DNA from: Fusibacillus kribbianus
GTDB lineage: Bacteria > Bacillota > Clostridia > Lachnospirales > Lachnospiraceae
Assembly: GCF_030053595.1 (NCBI RefSeq)
Contig: NZ_JASGBQ010000004.1
Coordinates: forward strand, 1-64,000
Direction: 5' to 3'
Length of the DNA stretch: 64,000 bases
Part shown: positions 6,632 to 14,772 of the stretch, in pieces
Layout: each line of letters opens with the position of its first letter
Position numbering within the stretch: the stretch's first letter is position 1
The notes under the pieces: generated by a model
Told to the model about the DNA's origin: nothing
The model's input: the letters and a program-made list of their open reading frames with translations, nothing else
Database searches by the model: none
Program-made: the position numbers and the translations under genes

Positions 6632-6955
6632 ATGCATATGGTAACAGACGAACACGGAAATGTGATCCATGGACATCATGATCACGATGGACATGGACAC
6701 ACTCATACCCACGAACACGCTCATGAACATTCTCATGGAGAAGGGGACGCTGTGGAAGAGACGAGGGCCCTGGTAGGTTATATGGCGGATCACAACAAGC
6801 ATCATGCCATGGAACTGGCGGAACTGGCCGGGAAACTGAAGGAGCTTGGAAAAAATGAGGCGGCAGAGCTTCTGGAAAAGAGTGTTGCGGAGTTTGACAA
6901 AGGGAACCGGTATTTAGAGGCAGCATTGGCAGTACTGCCAGGAAAAAAATTATAG
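6632..6955 (+). CDS. histidine-rich putative metal-binding protein
   Basis: A cytoplasmic protein of 107 residues. Residues 1-37 contain about fifteen histidines in HGH, HDHDGHGH and HTHEHAHEHSH patterns, as in nickel- or zinc-storage proteins such as Hpn and HypB extensions. Residues 40-107 are a predicted helical hairpin with a conserved-looking MADHNKHHAMELAELA start, so a folded domain follows the metal tail. AAAGGAG precedes the ATG by ten bases; a second ATG is two codons later. The pair with a DJ-1-like gene, opposite a Nik/Opp-type importer, suggests nickel, cobalt or zinc handling. Metal identity cannot be read from the sequence. Confidence 0.75.
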   Translation: MHMVTDEHGNVIHGHHDHDGHGHTHTHEHAHEHSHGEGDAVEETRALVGYMADHNKHHAMELAELAGKLKELGKNEAAELLEKSVAEFDKGNRYLEAALAVLPGKKL

Positions 6956-6970
6956 AAAGCTTCTGGGTAC

Positions 6971-7017
6971 AAAAAATAGCGATAGCCTCGTTGAAAAATG
7001 AGCTGTCGTTATTTTTT
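6971..7017 (+). terminator. terminator of the DJ-1-like / His-rich pair
   Basis: A 16-bp stem with two wobble pairs, 6971-6986 with 7002-7017, ends in TTTTTT. It lies 16 bp after the stop codon. Confidence 0.8.
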
Positions 7018-7150
7018 ACACTCTGGGTTATGAAAAGTGTGACAACCGTTCCGGAATGACAGTGAAGGTTTTTACCGGCAATTGAAAGCTTATTCAGATA
7101 AATATATGGGATTGCCCTCCTTTGCATGATGGAGTCAAACCTGATAAGTA

Positions 7151-7192
7151 TCAAAGCATATGACCGGCATTCCTGCCGGCCATATGCTTTGA
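7151..7192 (-). other. long hairpin at the 3' side of the methyltransferase/ABC operon
   Basis: TCAAAGCATATG (7151-7162) pairs with CATATGCTTTGA (7181-7192), and CCGGC inside pairs with GCCGG. No clear U-tract follows on the minus strand. A partial copy is at 5077-5102. It probably protects or ends the operon transcript. Confidence 0.5.
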
Positions 7193-7264
7193 TGTAGTAT
7201 TTTATTTTTAAGGTTATATAATGGGCTTCTCTTGATGACATAAGACTATCAGTTTTTTGAGAGG

Positions 7265-7293
7265 TCCACAAGCCTCCCCCAAGGTTATTTTTT
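7265..7293. repeat. 29-bp direct repeat, left copy
   Basis: Identical to 16246-16274 except for two adjacent bases; sequence starts TCCACAAGCCTCCCC and ends AGGTTATTTTTT. It lies 42 bp downstream of the last operon gene. Both copies have the same orientation, and short similarity (ATGCCCCGG) continues about 70 bp further in both flanks. Confidence 0.75.
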
Positions 7294-7335
7294 CAAAAAA
7301 AATACAATCTGTTTCTCCGGGGATTTTCTGCTGAA

Positions 7336-8130
7336 TTATCTTCCCTCAATCCCCATGCCCCGGATTGATTTCGGTTTTTCCGCCCGGATCATAAACATGG
7401 GAGTATTACCGTAAAGAAGGATTTCTTTCTCATCCCACATTTCTTCGATAATGCTCCTTTCAGCGCTTATATTCCAGTAACCCAATCCCTCCAGAAGCCC
7501 CATATCCCAGTCAGGGCGGCGCTTGTCCCCCAAAACATGGCTGCCTTCCATATCCTGCTTTCTTCTTTCCTTTTTATTCTTTGTCTTTTTATCAAAGGCA
7601 TCTCCATAACGCTCCACACATTCGCGGTAACGCCGCATACTGTCTTCCCGCAGGGCCTCGTCCACCTTTACCAGGTGCCAGTTTGCATCAAAAATCAAAA
7701 GGACGCCGCCGGGTTTCAATACCCTGAGCCATTCCCCGTATACTGTTTTATGCTCTCTCAGCGTATGGGTCACATTGCGGCTGACTACCAGATCAAAGGT
7801 GTTGTCAGGAAAATCCAGATGATGACAGTCCATGTTTAGGAACACAGGCTTTACTCCGAAACATTCCGCTTTCTCTATTGCTTCGCTGAGCATTGCCTCT
7901 GCTCCATCCACGCCGACGACCTCATGTCCTTCGGCGGATAAGAGAATGGAGAAAAATCCGGGCCCGCAGCCAGCGTCCAGAATTTTCAGCTGCCCTCCCG
8001 CCGGCGCATTTTTCAGGATTTTTTCCCGCCATCTGTCCGGCCGGAAGCTTTTAAGCTCCTGATTGATAATATCACTGTAATTTTCCGCTCTTTCCGACCA
8101 GCGCTCGTTAATTTCTTTTTGTGTAGCCAT
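7336..8130 (-). CDS. class I SAM-dependent methyltransferase
   Basis: A Rossmann-fold methyltransferase of 264 residues. Motif I is ILDAGCGPGFF (residues ~49-59), the acidic residue ending beta-2 is in VVGVDGAE, and motif IV/post-motif regions are FDLVVSRNV and LKPGGVLLIFDANWH. The N-terminus (WSERAENYSDIINQELKSF) and the C-terminal RPDWDMGLL region match the first half of the double methyltransferase at 13285, so the two are paralogues. GGAAGAGGAAGAG precedes the ATG. It is the last gene of the operon, 17 bp after the second ATPase, implying that its substrate is linked to what the importer carries. Substrate unknown. Confidence 0.85.
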   Translation of the reverse strand: MATQKEINERWSERAENYSDIINQELKSFRPDRWREKILKNAPAGGQLKILDAGCGPGFFSILLSAEGHEVVGVDGAEAMLSEAIEKAECFGVKPVFLNMDCHHLDFPDNTFDLVVSRNVTHTLREHKTVYGEWLRVLKPGGVLLIFDANWHLVKVDEALREDSMRRYRECVERYGDAFDKKTKNKKERRKQDMEGSHVLGDKRRPDWDMGLLEGLGYWNISAERSIIEEMWDEKEILLYGNTPMFMIRAEKPKSIRGMGIEGR

Positions 8131-8147
8131 CTCTTCCTCTTCCTTCT

Positions 8148-8903
8148 TTAAATCTCCAGCACCGACGATATCAGAAGCTTCGTATAATCATTCTGAGGAT
8201 TATGAAGCACGTCGCCGCTTTTCCCTTCTTCAACGATCACGCCGTCGTGCATGACCAGAATCCGGTCACAAAGCCCCTGTACCAGCGCCAGATCATGGGA
8301 AATGAACAGGACAGACAGGCCCATTTCTTCTTTCAGTTCCTGTAAAAGCTCCACGATCTGAGCCTGAACGCTCACGTCCAGCGCGCTGGTAATTTCATCA
8401 CAGATCAGGATCTTCGGCTGCACTGCGATGGCTCTTGCAATAGCCGCCCGTTGACATTCTCCGCCACTCATCTGATGAGGATATTTTTTTACAAATTCTC
8501 TGCCAAGCCCGGTTCTTTCCAGATACTGTACCGTCTTTTCCCGGGCCTGATCCCTGTTTCCTCCAAAATTCACCTGAATGTCGGTGATACAGCTTCCGAT
8601 GGTCCTTCTGGGGTCAAAGGAATCCCGAGGCATCTGGAAGATCATCTGTACCGTTTTATAGATCTGCCTGGAAAACGGATAGGAATATTCTTTTCCATCA
8701 TACAGAATCTGTCCTCCATCCGGTTTTATGAGGCCGGACAGAATCCGGGCAATGGTACTTTTCCCGCAGCCGCTCTCTCCGACCAGACCGAGAAATTCCC
8801 CCTCTTCCAGATAAAAGGAAACGTCATTCACTGCATGGACGATTCTTTCTGCCTTTCCCGAAAAAAAACTGATATCCAGGTTTTTTGCTTCCATCAGCCT
8901 CAC
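8148..8903 (-). CDS. ABC transporter ATPase, DppF/OppF/NikE type
   Basis: Second ATPase of an Opp/Nik-type importer. Walker A is GESGCGKST, the Q-loop lies in QMIFQMPRDSF, the signature is MSGGECQRAAIA, and Walker B is ILICDEITSALD. I chose the GTG at 8903, preceded by GGAGGAG with a seven-base gap; an ATG three codons later is also possible. The product is about 251 residues, slightly shorter than usual because it lacks the C-terminal Cys-rich tail its partner has. It lies between the first ATPase and the methyltransferase in one operon. A damaged 3' copy is at 5119. Confidence 0.88.
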   Translation of the reverse strand: MRLMEAKNLDISFFSGKAERIVHAVNDVSFYLEEGEFLGLVGESGCGKSTIARILSGLIKPDGGQILYDGKEYSYPFSRQIYKTVQMIFQMPRDSFDPRRTIGSCITDIQVNFGGNRDQAREKTVQYLERTGLGREFVKKYPHQMSGGECQRAAIARAIAVQPKILICDEITSALDVSVQAQIVELLQELKEEMGLSVLFISHDLALVQGLCDRILVMHDGVIVEEGKSGDVLHNPQNDYTKLLISSVLEI

Positions 8904-8950
8904 CGTTATACTCCTCCAGTTAAATATAATACCAAACACTTCCAAAGCAA

Positions 8951-9886
8951 TCAGACAAAAAAGCAGCGGACAAAATGCCCCGGTTCCGCTTCTTGCAGCC
9001 CCGGCATCAGTTCTTCACACTGTTCTTTTTTGCAGGAACATCCATTCCGGTAAGGACAGCCGGGCGCGCTTCTGTCGCAGGCCGCAGAGAGCACTCCCTT
9101 CGGCGCCGGTTTATCCATGGAAGGAACTGCCTGGATCAGATTCTTCGTATAGGGATGAAGGGCATTTCGGATCACCAGATCCTTTTTTCCATACTCCAGA
9201 ACCATTCCCCCATACATGACTGCCACCGTGTCTGCCATATGAGAGATAACTCCCATATTATGGGAAACAAGGAAGACCGCTGTTCCAAAATCCTCACGGA
9301 GCTTTAAAAGCTCGCCGACTACCTGCTTCTGGACCGTCACATCCAGCGCACTGGTGGGTTCGTCTGCAAACAGCAGCATGGGAGAAAGCACCATGGCCAT
9401 GGCAATGGAAACTCTCTGACACATTCCTCCGCTCATTTCAAAGGCATAACTGTTAAGGATCCGTTTTCCGTCCTTCAGATTGATCTTTTCCATGATGGCA
9501 AGCATCTGTTCCTCTGCTTCCTGAAAGGACAGTCCTCCGTGACATTTGATCAGTTCCTTTAACTGACTTCTGATTTTCCGGATCGGATGGAAGGATTCCA
9601 CCGGGTTCTGGGCGATCAGAGATATCTCTTTTCCCCGCAGACGGCGCATTTCCTCTTCGGAAAGCTTCAAAAGCTCCCTGTCCTCATAACGGATGCTTCC
9701 GCCTGTTACGCGGCCGCCTTTTCCGAGGATTCCGAGGGAGGCATAAATTGTCGTACTCTTTCCGCTACCCGACTCGCCCACGATTCCGAGAATTTCCCCT
9801 TTATCCACCGACATGGAGACCCCCCGTAAAACGGGGGAGTCTCCGTAACAGACATCCATATTTTCGATACTGAATAATTTTTTCAT
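8951..9886 (-). CDS. ABC transporter ATPase, DppD/OppD/NikD type
   Basis: First ATPase of the importer, 311 residues. Walker A GESGSGKST, signature MSGGMCQRVSIA, Walker B MLLFADEPTSALD. The C-terminal OppD tail is present with the cysteine set C-DRSAPGC-PYRNGC-SC-KKEQC typical of this family. The start ATG overlaps the stop of the substrate-binding gene by four bases (ATGA), so the two are translationally coupled. Downstream DNA and the first third of this gene recur in the remnant at 5119-5755. Confidence 0.9.
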   Translation of the reverse strand: MKKLFSIENMDVCYGDSPVLRGVSMSVDKGEILGIVGESGSGKSTTIYASLGILGKGGRVTGGSIRYEDRELLKLSEEEMRRLRGKEISLIAQNPVESFHPIRKIRSQLKELIKCHGGLSFQEAEEQMLAIMEKINLKDGKRILNSYAFEMSGGMCQRVSIAMAMVLSPMLLFADEPTSALDVTVQKQVVGELLKLREDFGTAVFLVSHNMGVISHMADTVAVMYGGMVLEYGKKDLVIRNALHPYTKNLIQAVPSMDKPAPKGVLSAACDRSAPGCPYRNGCSCKKEQCEELMPGLQEAEPGHFVRCFFV

Positions 9887-11436
9887 TGTTTATCAAACTT
9901 CCAAAAAATAAAGTTATTGGCATTGTCGCTGCCGAACATGGGAGTGATACCTGTAATTCCCTTGCGGACTACATTGTATCTCTGGATATGAAGCAGGAAC
10001 AGATGCTGATCCGCTTCATAGACCTTTTCCTGGATCTTTTTTGCCAGCTCCGCCCTCTTTGCCGTATCGGATGTTACCTTCATCTCATCCAGCATCGCGT
10101 CGACCTCCGGATCCGAGAAACCGGTAAAGTTGGAGGTTCCATCTGTATGGAATACGGGATTCAGATAATTGTAGCAGTCACCAAGGGTCAACGTGTTATA
10201 GGCATAGGTTGCAATGTTATATTCCCCTTTATTCAGATCGTCGACAATGGCATCGGAAACAACAATATCCGATTCGATTCCGATCTCCTTTAACATGGAC
10301 TGAAGCACCTCGCTTAAAACGGGAAAACTGTTCCCGGAGTAGCAGGTGATATTCAAATGAACCTTCTCGCCATCCTTCTCAATAAAACCATCATTATCGG
10401 TATCTTCATAGCCGGCATCGGCAAGGATCTTCTTTGCCTGCTCCAGATTGTAACCCACCTGTCCCAGGCTGCTGTCATAAAATTCAGAGAAATCCGGGAA
10501 AATGGAAGTGGTGACGGTTCCCCGTCCGCCGTATACGCCCTGAAGGATCGCGTCGCGGTCAAAGGCACAGGTCAATGCCTCACGGACTGCCGGATCTTCC
10601 GTAAAGGTATAGCCGGGGTTCAGATACAGATAATACACACGTCCGGGATTATAGGTCAGCACCTCATAATCGGGATTATTTTCAAACAGAGGCAGATCGG
10701 AGGTCTGGATCCCCGCCCAGTCCAGTTCCCCGGACTGAAGCGCCAGGGTCTGGGCTGCCGCATCCAGATTTGCCTTCGTATGGATTTTTGCCGCCACAGG
10801 AGTTCCCTGCCAGTAATTGTCATTTCTTACAAGCTCGCAGTTGCCATCTCCATCTACGCTTTTCAGGATATAAGGGCCTGTGCCGATCACGCCGCCGCTG
10901 TAATCGTCGGAGGCCTCCGTATCAAAAATGATCGCGTTCACTTCTGTCAGAATTCTCGGCATGATTGCAACGATCCCGTTTGTCTTTAAGGTCAGGATCT
11001 GGCCGTCTGCCTCGATGGAAGCAATATCTGCCATGGTGCCGAGACGTGTATTGTTTGCAAAAATATATTCCAGCGCACTCTTGCAGGCTGCTGCATCCAG
11101 CGCTTTGCCGTTGCTGAAGGTCACGCCGTCGCGGATCGTAATGACCCAGGTCAGATCGTCAGTCTGTTCATATCCGGTCGCCAGATGAGGCTCCACCGCT
11201 TTTGTGTCATCGTTTAAGACAAACAGGGTTTCTGCGATTCCCGTGGTCACAGATTTCTGGCTCAGATAATCCACAGCCGGATCAAAGGAAAAACCGGAAG
11301 TCGTATTGCTGTTGCCAACACTCATGGTAAATTCAATATCCTTCCCGCCCTCTTCTTTTTTGCTTCCACAGCCCACCAAGGCACTGCACAGCATTGCCAT
11401 GCAAAGAAGGACTGCAAGCATTTTTTTTCTTTTCAT
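9883..11436 (-). CDS. ABC transporter substrate-binding lipoprotein, family 5 (Opp/Nik type)
   Basis: The extracytoplasmic binding protein of the importer, 517 residues, the usual length. A signal peptide ends in the lipobox-like LVGC (about residue 23). Family-5 features follow: AETLFVLNDDTKAVEPHLATGYEQ, WVITIRDGVTFSNGK, GTGPYILKS and DNYWQGTPVAAKI. These proteins bind peptides, nickel complexes or opines, and I cannot assign the ligand. Start has AAAGGAG. It lies 37 bp after the second permease gene; its last ~33 codons are duplicated near 5650-5755. Confidence 0.9.
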   Translation of the reverse strand: MKRKKMLAVLLCMAMLCSALVGCGSKKEEGGKDIEFTMSVGNSNTTSGFSFDPAVDYLSQKSVTTGIAETLFVLNDDTKAVEPHLATGYEQTDDLTWVITIRDGVTFSNGKALDAAACKSALEYIFANNTRLGTMADIASIEADGQILTLKTNGIVAIMPRILTEVNAIIFDTEASDDYSGGVIGTGPYILKSVDGDGNCELVRNDNYWQGTPVAAKIHTKANLDAAAQTLALQSGELDWAGIQTSDLPLFENNPDYEVLTYNPGRVYYLYLNPGYTFTEDPAVREALTCAFDRDAILQGVYGGRGTVTTSIFPDFSEFYDSSLGQVGYNLEQAKKILADAGYEDTDNDGFIEKDGEKVHLNITCYSGNSFPVLSEVLQSMLKEIGIESDIVVSDAIVDDLNKGEYNIATYAYNTLTLGDCYNYLNPVFHTDGTSNFTGFSDPEVDAMLDEMKVTSDTAKRAELAKKIQEKVYEADQHLFLLHIQRYNVVRKGITGITPMFGSDNANNFIFWKFDKQ

Positions 11437-11473
11437 TTTACGTTTCTCCTTTCCAGAGTCTTTATATCATATT

Positions 11474-12313
11474 TTATTGCTCTACATTTTTTTTCAGATT
11501 CAGAAGCTCATTGATACTGTCGCCGAACATTCCCATGATCATAACCACGATCAAAATGGCGAGACCCGGGAAAATAACGGTCCAGGGCGCCGTCTGAAGC
11601 GTCGCCTTTCCGTCATTCAGCATATTTCCCCATTCAGGGAATGGCGGAGCGGTTCCCAGTCCCAGAAAGGACAGGCCGGAAAACCCCAGGATCGCGCTTC
11701 CCACGTGCATACTGGCCGACACCACCAGAGGTGTCAGGCTATTGGGAAGAATCGTTTTAAACAGAATCGCGGTCCGGCTCATTCCCGATATCCTTGCGGC
11801 GCTTACAAAGGTCTTTTCCTTTAATGTCAGCACCTGGCTTCTTGCAAGTCTGGCATAGCCGGTCCATCCAACGGCTGTCATGGCAATAATACAGTTCAAA
11901 AGCCCGCTTCCCAGCATGGCCGCCACGGAGATGGTAAAGACCATGGATGGGAATGCCTGTACCGCATCCACAAAACGCATGACTACCGTATCGAAAGCGC
12001 CTCCGATATATCCGCAGAGGCAGCCGATGGCAGTCCCGATTACAAAGGTGATCGCTACCACCGCACAGGCGGCAAAAATGGATCTGGATGCGCCCTTCAC
12101 CAGACGACAGAAAATACACCTGCCGATATAATCGGTTCCCATGATATATTCCTTGCTGGGAGCCTTCGTCACCTGCAAAAGATTGACTTCCAGCGGATCA
12201 TGCCGGATAAACAGAGGAGCCGCCAGTGCAAACACGGCCAGAAGTCCCACGACCGCCAGCCAAAACAGAAATCTGGCCTTCGGCGTTCTAAAGAATCCTC
12301 TTCTTTTTGGCAT
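11474..12313 (-). CDS. ABC transporter permease, DppC/NikC type
   Basis: Inner-membrane permease of about 279 residues from the ATG at 12313, which has GGGGTGGA seven bases upstream. It has the N-terminal extension typical of DppC (HDPLEVNLL, MGTDYIGRCIFCRLV), about six membrane segments, and the coupling motif in the cytoplasmic loop (SAARISGMSRTAILFKTILPN). It overlaps the stop of the DppB-type gene by 26 bp and would pair with it to form the channel. Residues 60-68 lack the usual LGRDxxSRL exact form but keep GTDYIGR. Confidence 0.9.
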   Translation of the reverse strand: MPKRRGFFRTPKARFLFWLAVVGLLAVFALAAPLFIRHDPLEVNLLQVTKAPSKEYIMGTDYIGRCIFCRLVKGASRSIFAACAVVAITFVIGTAIGCLCGYIGGAFDTVVMRFVDAVQAFPSMVFTISVAAMLGSGLLNCIIAMTAVGWTGYARLARSQVLTLKEKTFVSAARISGMSRTAILFKTILPNSLTPLVVSASMHVGSAILGFSGLSFLGLGTAPPFPEWGNMLNDGKATLQTAPWTVIFPGLAILIVVMIMGMFGDSINELLNLKKNVEQ

Positions 12314-13271
12314 AACGCCGTCCACCCCCATTCTCCGCAATCAGCCTCTTTTTCACCCGCGGGTCCGCATAGGCATGTAAAATATCCACTGCCAGATTTA
12401 CAAGCACATAAATCCCTGCCATCAACAGAACAAACCCCTGCATTAAAGGATAATCCCGGTTGGTGATGGAGTTTACGGCCAGACGTCCCAGCCCCTGGTA
12501 GGTACATACGATTTCAATGATCGCAGTCCCTCCAAGCAAATGTCCCACATTCATACCGATAATCGTAAACAGGGACGGAAGCACGCTCTTTAAAGCTCCG
12601 TGATACAGGATCATCCGTTCCCGGATTCCCCTTGCTTTTGCCATCCGTATATAATTTTCTTCCAGTTCCTGGATAATAGCCGCACGGATCTGGCGGATAT
12701 AAGCAGGCGCCATGGTAAGAGTCAACGTCAGTGCCGGCATCCAGATTCCCTTTGCGGATCCGCTGCTTACCGTAGGGAGCCACCGGAGCTTTACTCCCAG
12801 GAAATAGATCAGCATCAGCGCCGCAAAAAAACCGGGAAGAGATCCGAAAAAGAAATTGATCACCCGGACGATGTTATCAAGGATCCCGTTTTCCCGTACT
12901 GCGCAGATAATTCCTAACGGAATAGAAAGAAGCAGGGTCATCACCGTCGCCAGCAGAGTCAGTCGGATTGTATTGGGAAAATATGCCGCAATTTCATGGG
13001 CGACCGCGTTTCCGGTGTAAATAGAAGTTCCAAGATCGCCATGGAACAGATTTACCAGCCAACGGCCGTATTGTACCCACATGGAATCATTAAGACCCAG
13101 TTCCTGTCTCAGATTGGCAACCGCCTCCGCGCTGGGAGCGTCCCCGCCCTGGGACAGATAGATCGTGGCCGGATCCCCCGGCGACAGATACATCAGAAAA
13201 AAGGCGATAAACGAAATCATAAGCATGACCGGTATCAGCCACAGCAGCCTTTTTGCAATATAACGTTTCAT
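12288..13271 (-). CDS. ABC transporter permease, DppB/NikB type
   Basis: Inner-membrane permease of about 327 residues starting MKRYIAKRLLWLIPVMLMISF. It has the family loop (MYLSPGDPATIYL, LGLNDSMWVQYGRWL) between the first two membrane segments and the coupling motif MAKARGIRERMILYHGALKSVLP. ATG at 13271 chosen over an earlier TTG because GAGTGA is well placed. It lies just after the double methyltransferase gene (14 bp) and overlaps the DppC-type gene. Confidence 0.9.
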   Translation of the reverse strand: MKRYIAKRLLWLIPVMLMISFIAFFLMYLSPGDPATIYLSQGGDAPSAEAVANLRQELGLNDSMWVQYGRWLVNLFHGDLGTSIYTGNAVAHEIAAYFPNTIRLTLLATVMTLLLSIPLGIICAVRENGILDNIVRVINFFFGSLPGFFAALMLIYFLGVKLRWLPTVSSGSAKGIWMPALTLTLTMAPAYIRQIRAAIIQELEENYIRMAKARGIRERMILYHGALKSVLPSLFTIIGMNVGHLLGGTAIIEIVCTYQGLGRLAVNSITNRDYPLMQGFVLLMAGIYVLVNLAVDILHAYADPRVKKRLIAENGGGRRYAKKKRIL

Positions 13272-13284
13272 AACTGACAATCAC

Positions 13285-14772
13285 TCATTTCACAGGTTTG
13301 CCGTTTCTGGCGGCAATAAAAAAGTTGGTATAGCTTCCTTCTATGATTCCGTATTTCAAAAGCACCTGAGGTCTTTCTATCTCCTCTGCAAAAATATCAA
13401 ATCCAAGCTTCGGAAGTACCCGTTCGTCCCATTCTCCCGGCCGGTTCATTTTTGACAGGGGCAGCTCCAGCGCCGTATTATCGCACAGGCTGTAGTCTAC
13501 AGGATCTGCATGTCCGTTTCCATGGGCACTCCCGGCCAGTTCTTCCAGCTTCTTTCGGTATCCTTCCGCTTCCTTGTCAAACAGATACAGATAATGGTTT
13601 CCATCCCAGTAAGCCAGAATCCCACCCGGCTTTAAGACCCGCTGCCACTGTAAAAGTACCGCCTCCGGATCAGGAAGGGCCCACAAAAGATTTCTGGAAA
13701 TCACCACGTCAAAGGTATTTTCCTCAAAGGGCAGCTCCCCCGCCGGCGTACAGACAAAGTCCACGGACAGTCCCAGTGCCTGTGTATTTTCTCTGGCCTT
13801 TTCGATCATATTGGAACAGAGATCGATTCCTGTCACCTCATGACCAAGAAGCGCCATGGCTGCAGCCACGACACCTGTTCCGGTCCCGGCATCCAGCACC
13901 TTATGGGTGCCCTCCGGCAGATATCGCCCCGCCTGTTCTCCCAGCTCCTTAAGGATCGATCCGTTTCTTCCGAATCCAAAGCTCCTGGCCCGTTCCTGCC
14001 AGTAGGTCTTCATATTCTGCTCTGCCTGACATTTTTCCGGCTTTACTGCACAGATCTCAAAAAGAGGCGATTCCCCGTAGAGTTCCTTTTCCCACTGTTC
14101 GTAAACCTCTTTTCCGACATCTTCATGAACAGTCACCTCCATACCGAGCCGGTCCCCAAGCACCTTCACATCCCAGTCCGGCCGGATGATTCTGGTGAGC
14201 GGTGCCGACGCAAAATACGCCAGATCACCGCCGGAAACGACCTCTCTCGTACCATACTTTTCCAGATGGCGCCGCTCCCTTTCCCGGACCCGCTTCATCC
14301 GCTCTGGATCATAAAAATGCAGATGCCAGTTGGCGTCATAGATTAACAGCATTCCCTGCGGCTTTAATATCCGTTTTAATTCCGTATAAACCATCTCCGG
14401 ATGCTCCAGCGTCCAGGTTACGTTTCTTGTAACAATAACGTCAAAGGTATCGTCTGCAAACTCCAGATTTCCGATATCCATTTTCAGGAAATCCGGCGAA
14501 ACTCCCAGCCGCCCGGCATTTTCTGCCGCATGGCCGAGCATTCCCTCCGAGCTGTCAATGGCTGTCACATGATGGCCTTCCTCCGACAGAATGCAGGCAA
14601 AAAATCCGGGGCCGGTTCCCAGATCCAGGATCTCAAGTCCGGTGCGCCCCTTAAAATGGCTGCAGATCTGTTTTTTCCAGGCGTCCTTCCGAAAGGACGA
14701 AAGCTCCTTTGTGATATAGCTGTTGTAGCTGTCCCCATTTGCCCAGCGTTTTTCCCGTTCTTCTTTCTTCAT
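13285..14772 (-). CDS. fused double SAM-dependent methyltransferase
   Basis: Two class I methyltransferase domains in one chain of 495 residues. Domain 1 (about 1-245) has ILDLGTGPGFF as motif I, VTAIDSSE, FDVIVTRNVTWTL and LKPQGMLLIYDANWH; domain 2 (about 255-490) has VLDAGTGTGVVAAA, VTGIDLCSNM, FDVVISRNLLWAL and LKPGGILAYWDGNHY. Both keep the SAM-binding glycines and acidic residue, so both may be active. Domain 1 is the closer paralogue of the single methyltransferase at 7336. The ATG overlaps the MATE gene stop (ATGA). Two methylations, or methylation plus a binding domain, on one compound are inferred; the substrate is unknown. Confidence 0.85.
   Translation of the reverse strand: MKKEEREKRWANGDSYNSYITKELSSFRKDAWKKQICSHFKGRTGLEILDLGTGPGFFACILSEEGHHVTAIDSSEGMLGHAAENAGRLGVSPDFLKMDIGNLEFADDTFDVIVTRNVTWTLEHPEMVYTELKRILKPQGMLLIYDANWHLHFYDPERMKRVRERERRHLEKYGTREVVSGGDLAYFASAPLTRIIRPDWDVKVLGDRLGMEVTVHEDVGKEVYEQWEKELYGESPLFEICAVKPEKCQAEQNMKTYWQERARSFGFGRNGSILKELGEQAGRYLPEGTHKVLDAGTGTGVVAAAMALLGHEVTGIDLCSNMIEKARENTQALGLSVDFVCTPAGELPFEENTFDVVISRNLLWALPDPEAVLLQWQRVLKPGGILAYWDGNHYLYLFDKEAEGYRKKLEELAGSAHGNGHADPVDYSLCDNTALELPLSKMNRPGEWDERVLPKLGFDIFAEEIERPQVLLKYGIIEGSYTNFFIAARNGKPVK

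Noticed and set aside
10353-12783. Alternative frames inside the ABC importer genes
   Set aside because: They are shadows of the binding-protein and permease genes with no ribosome sites.
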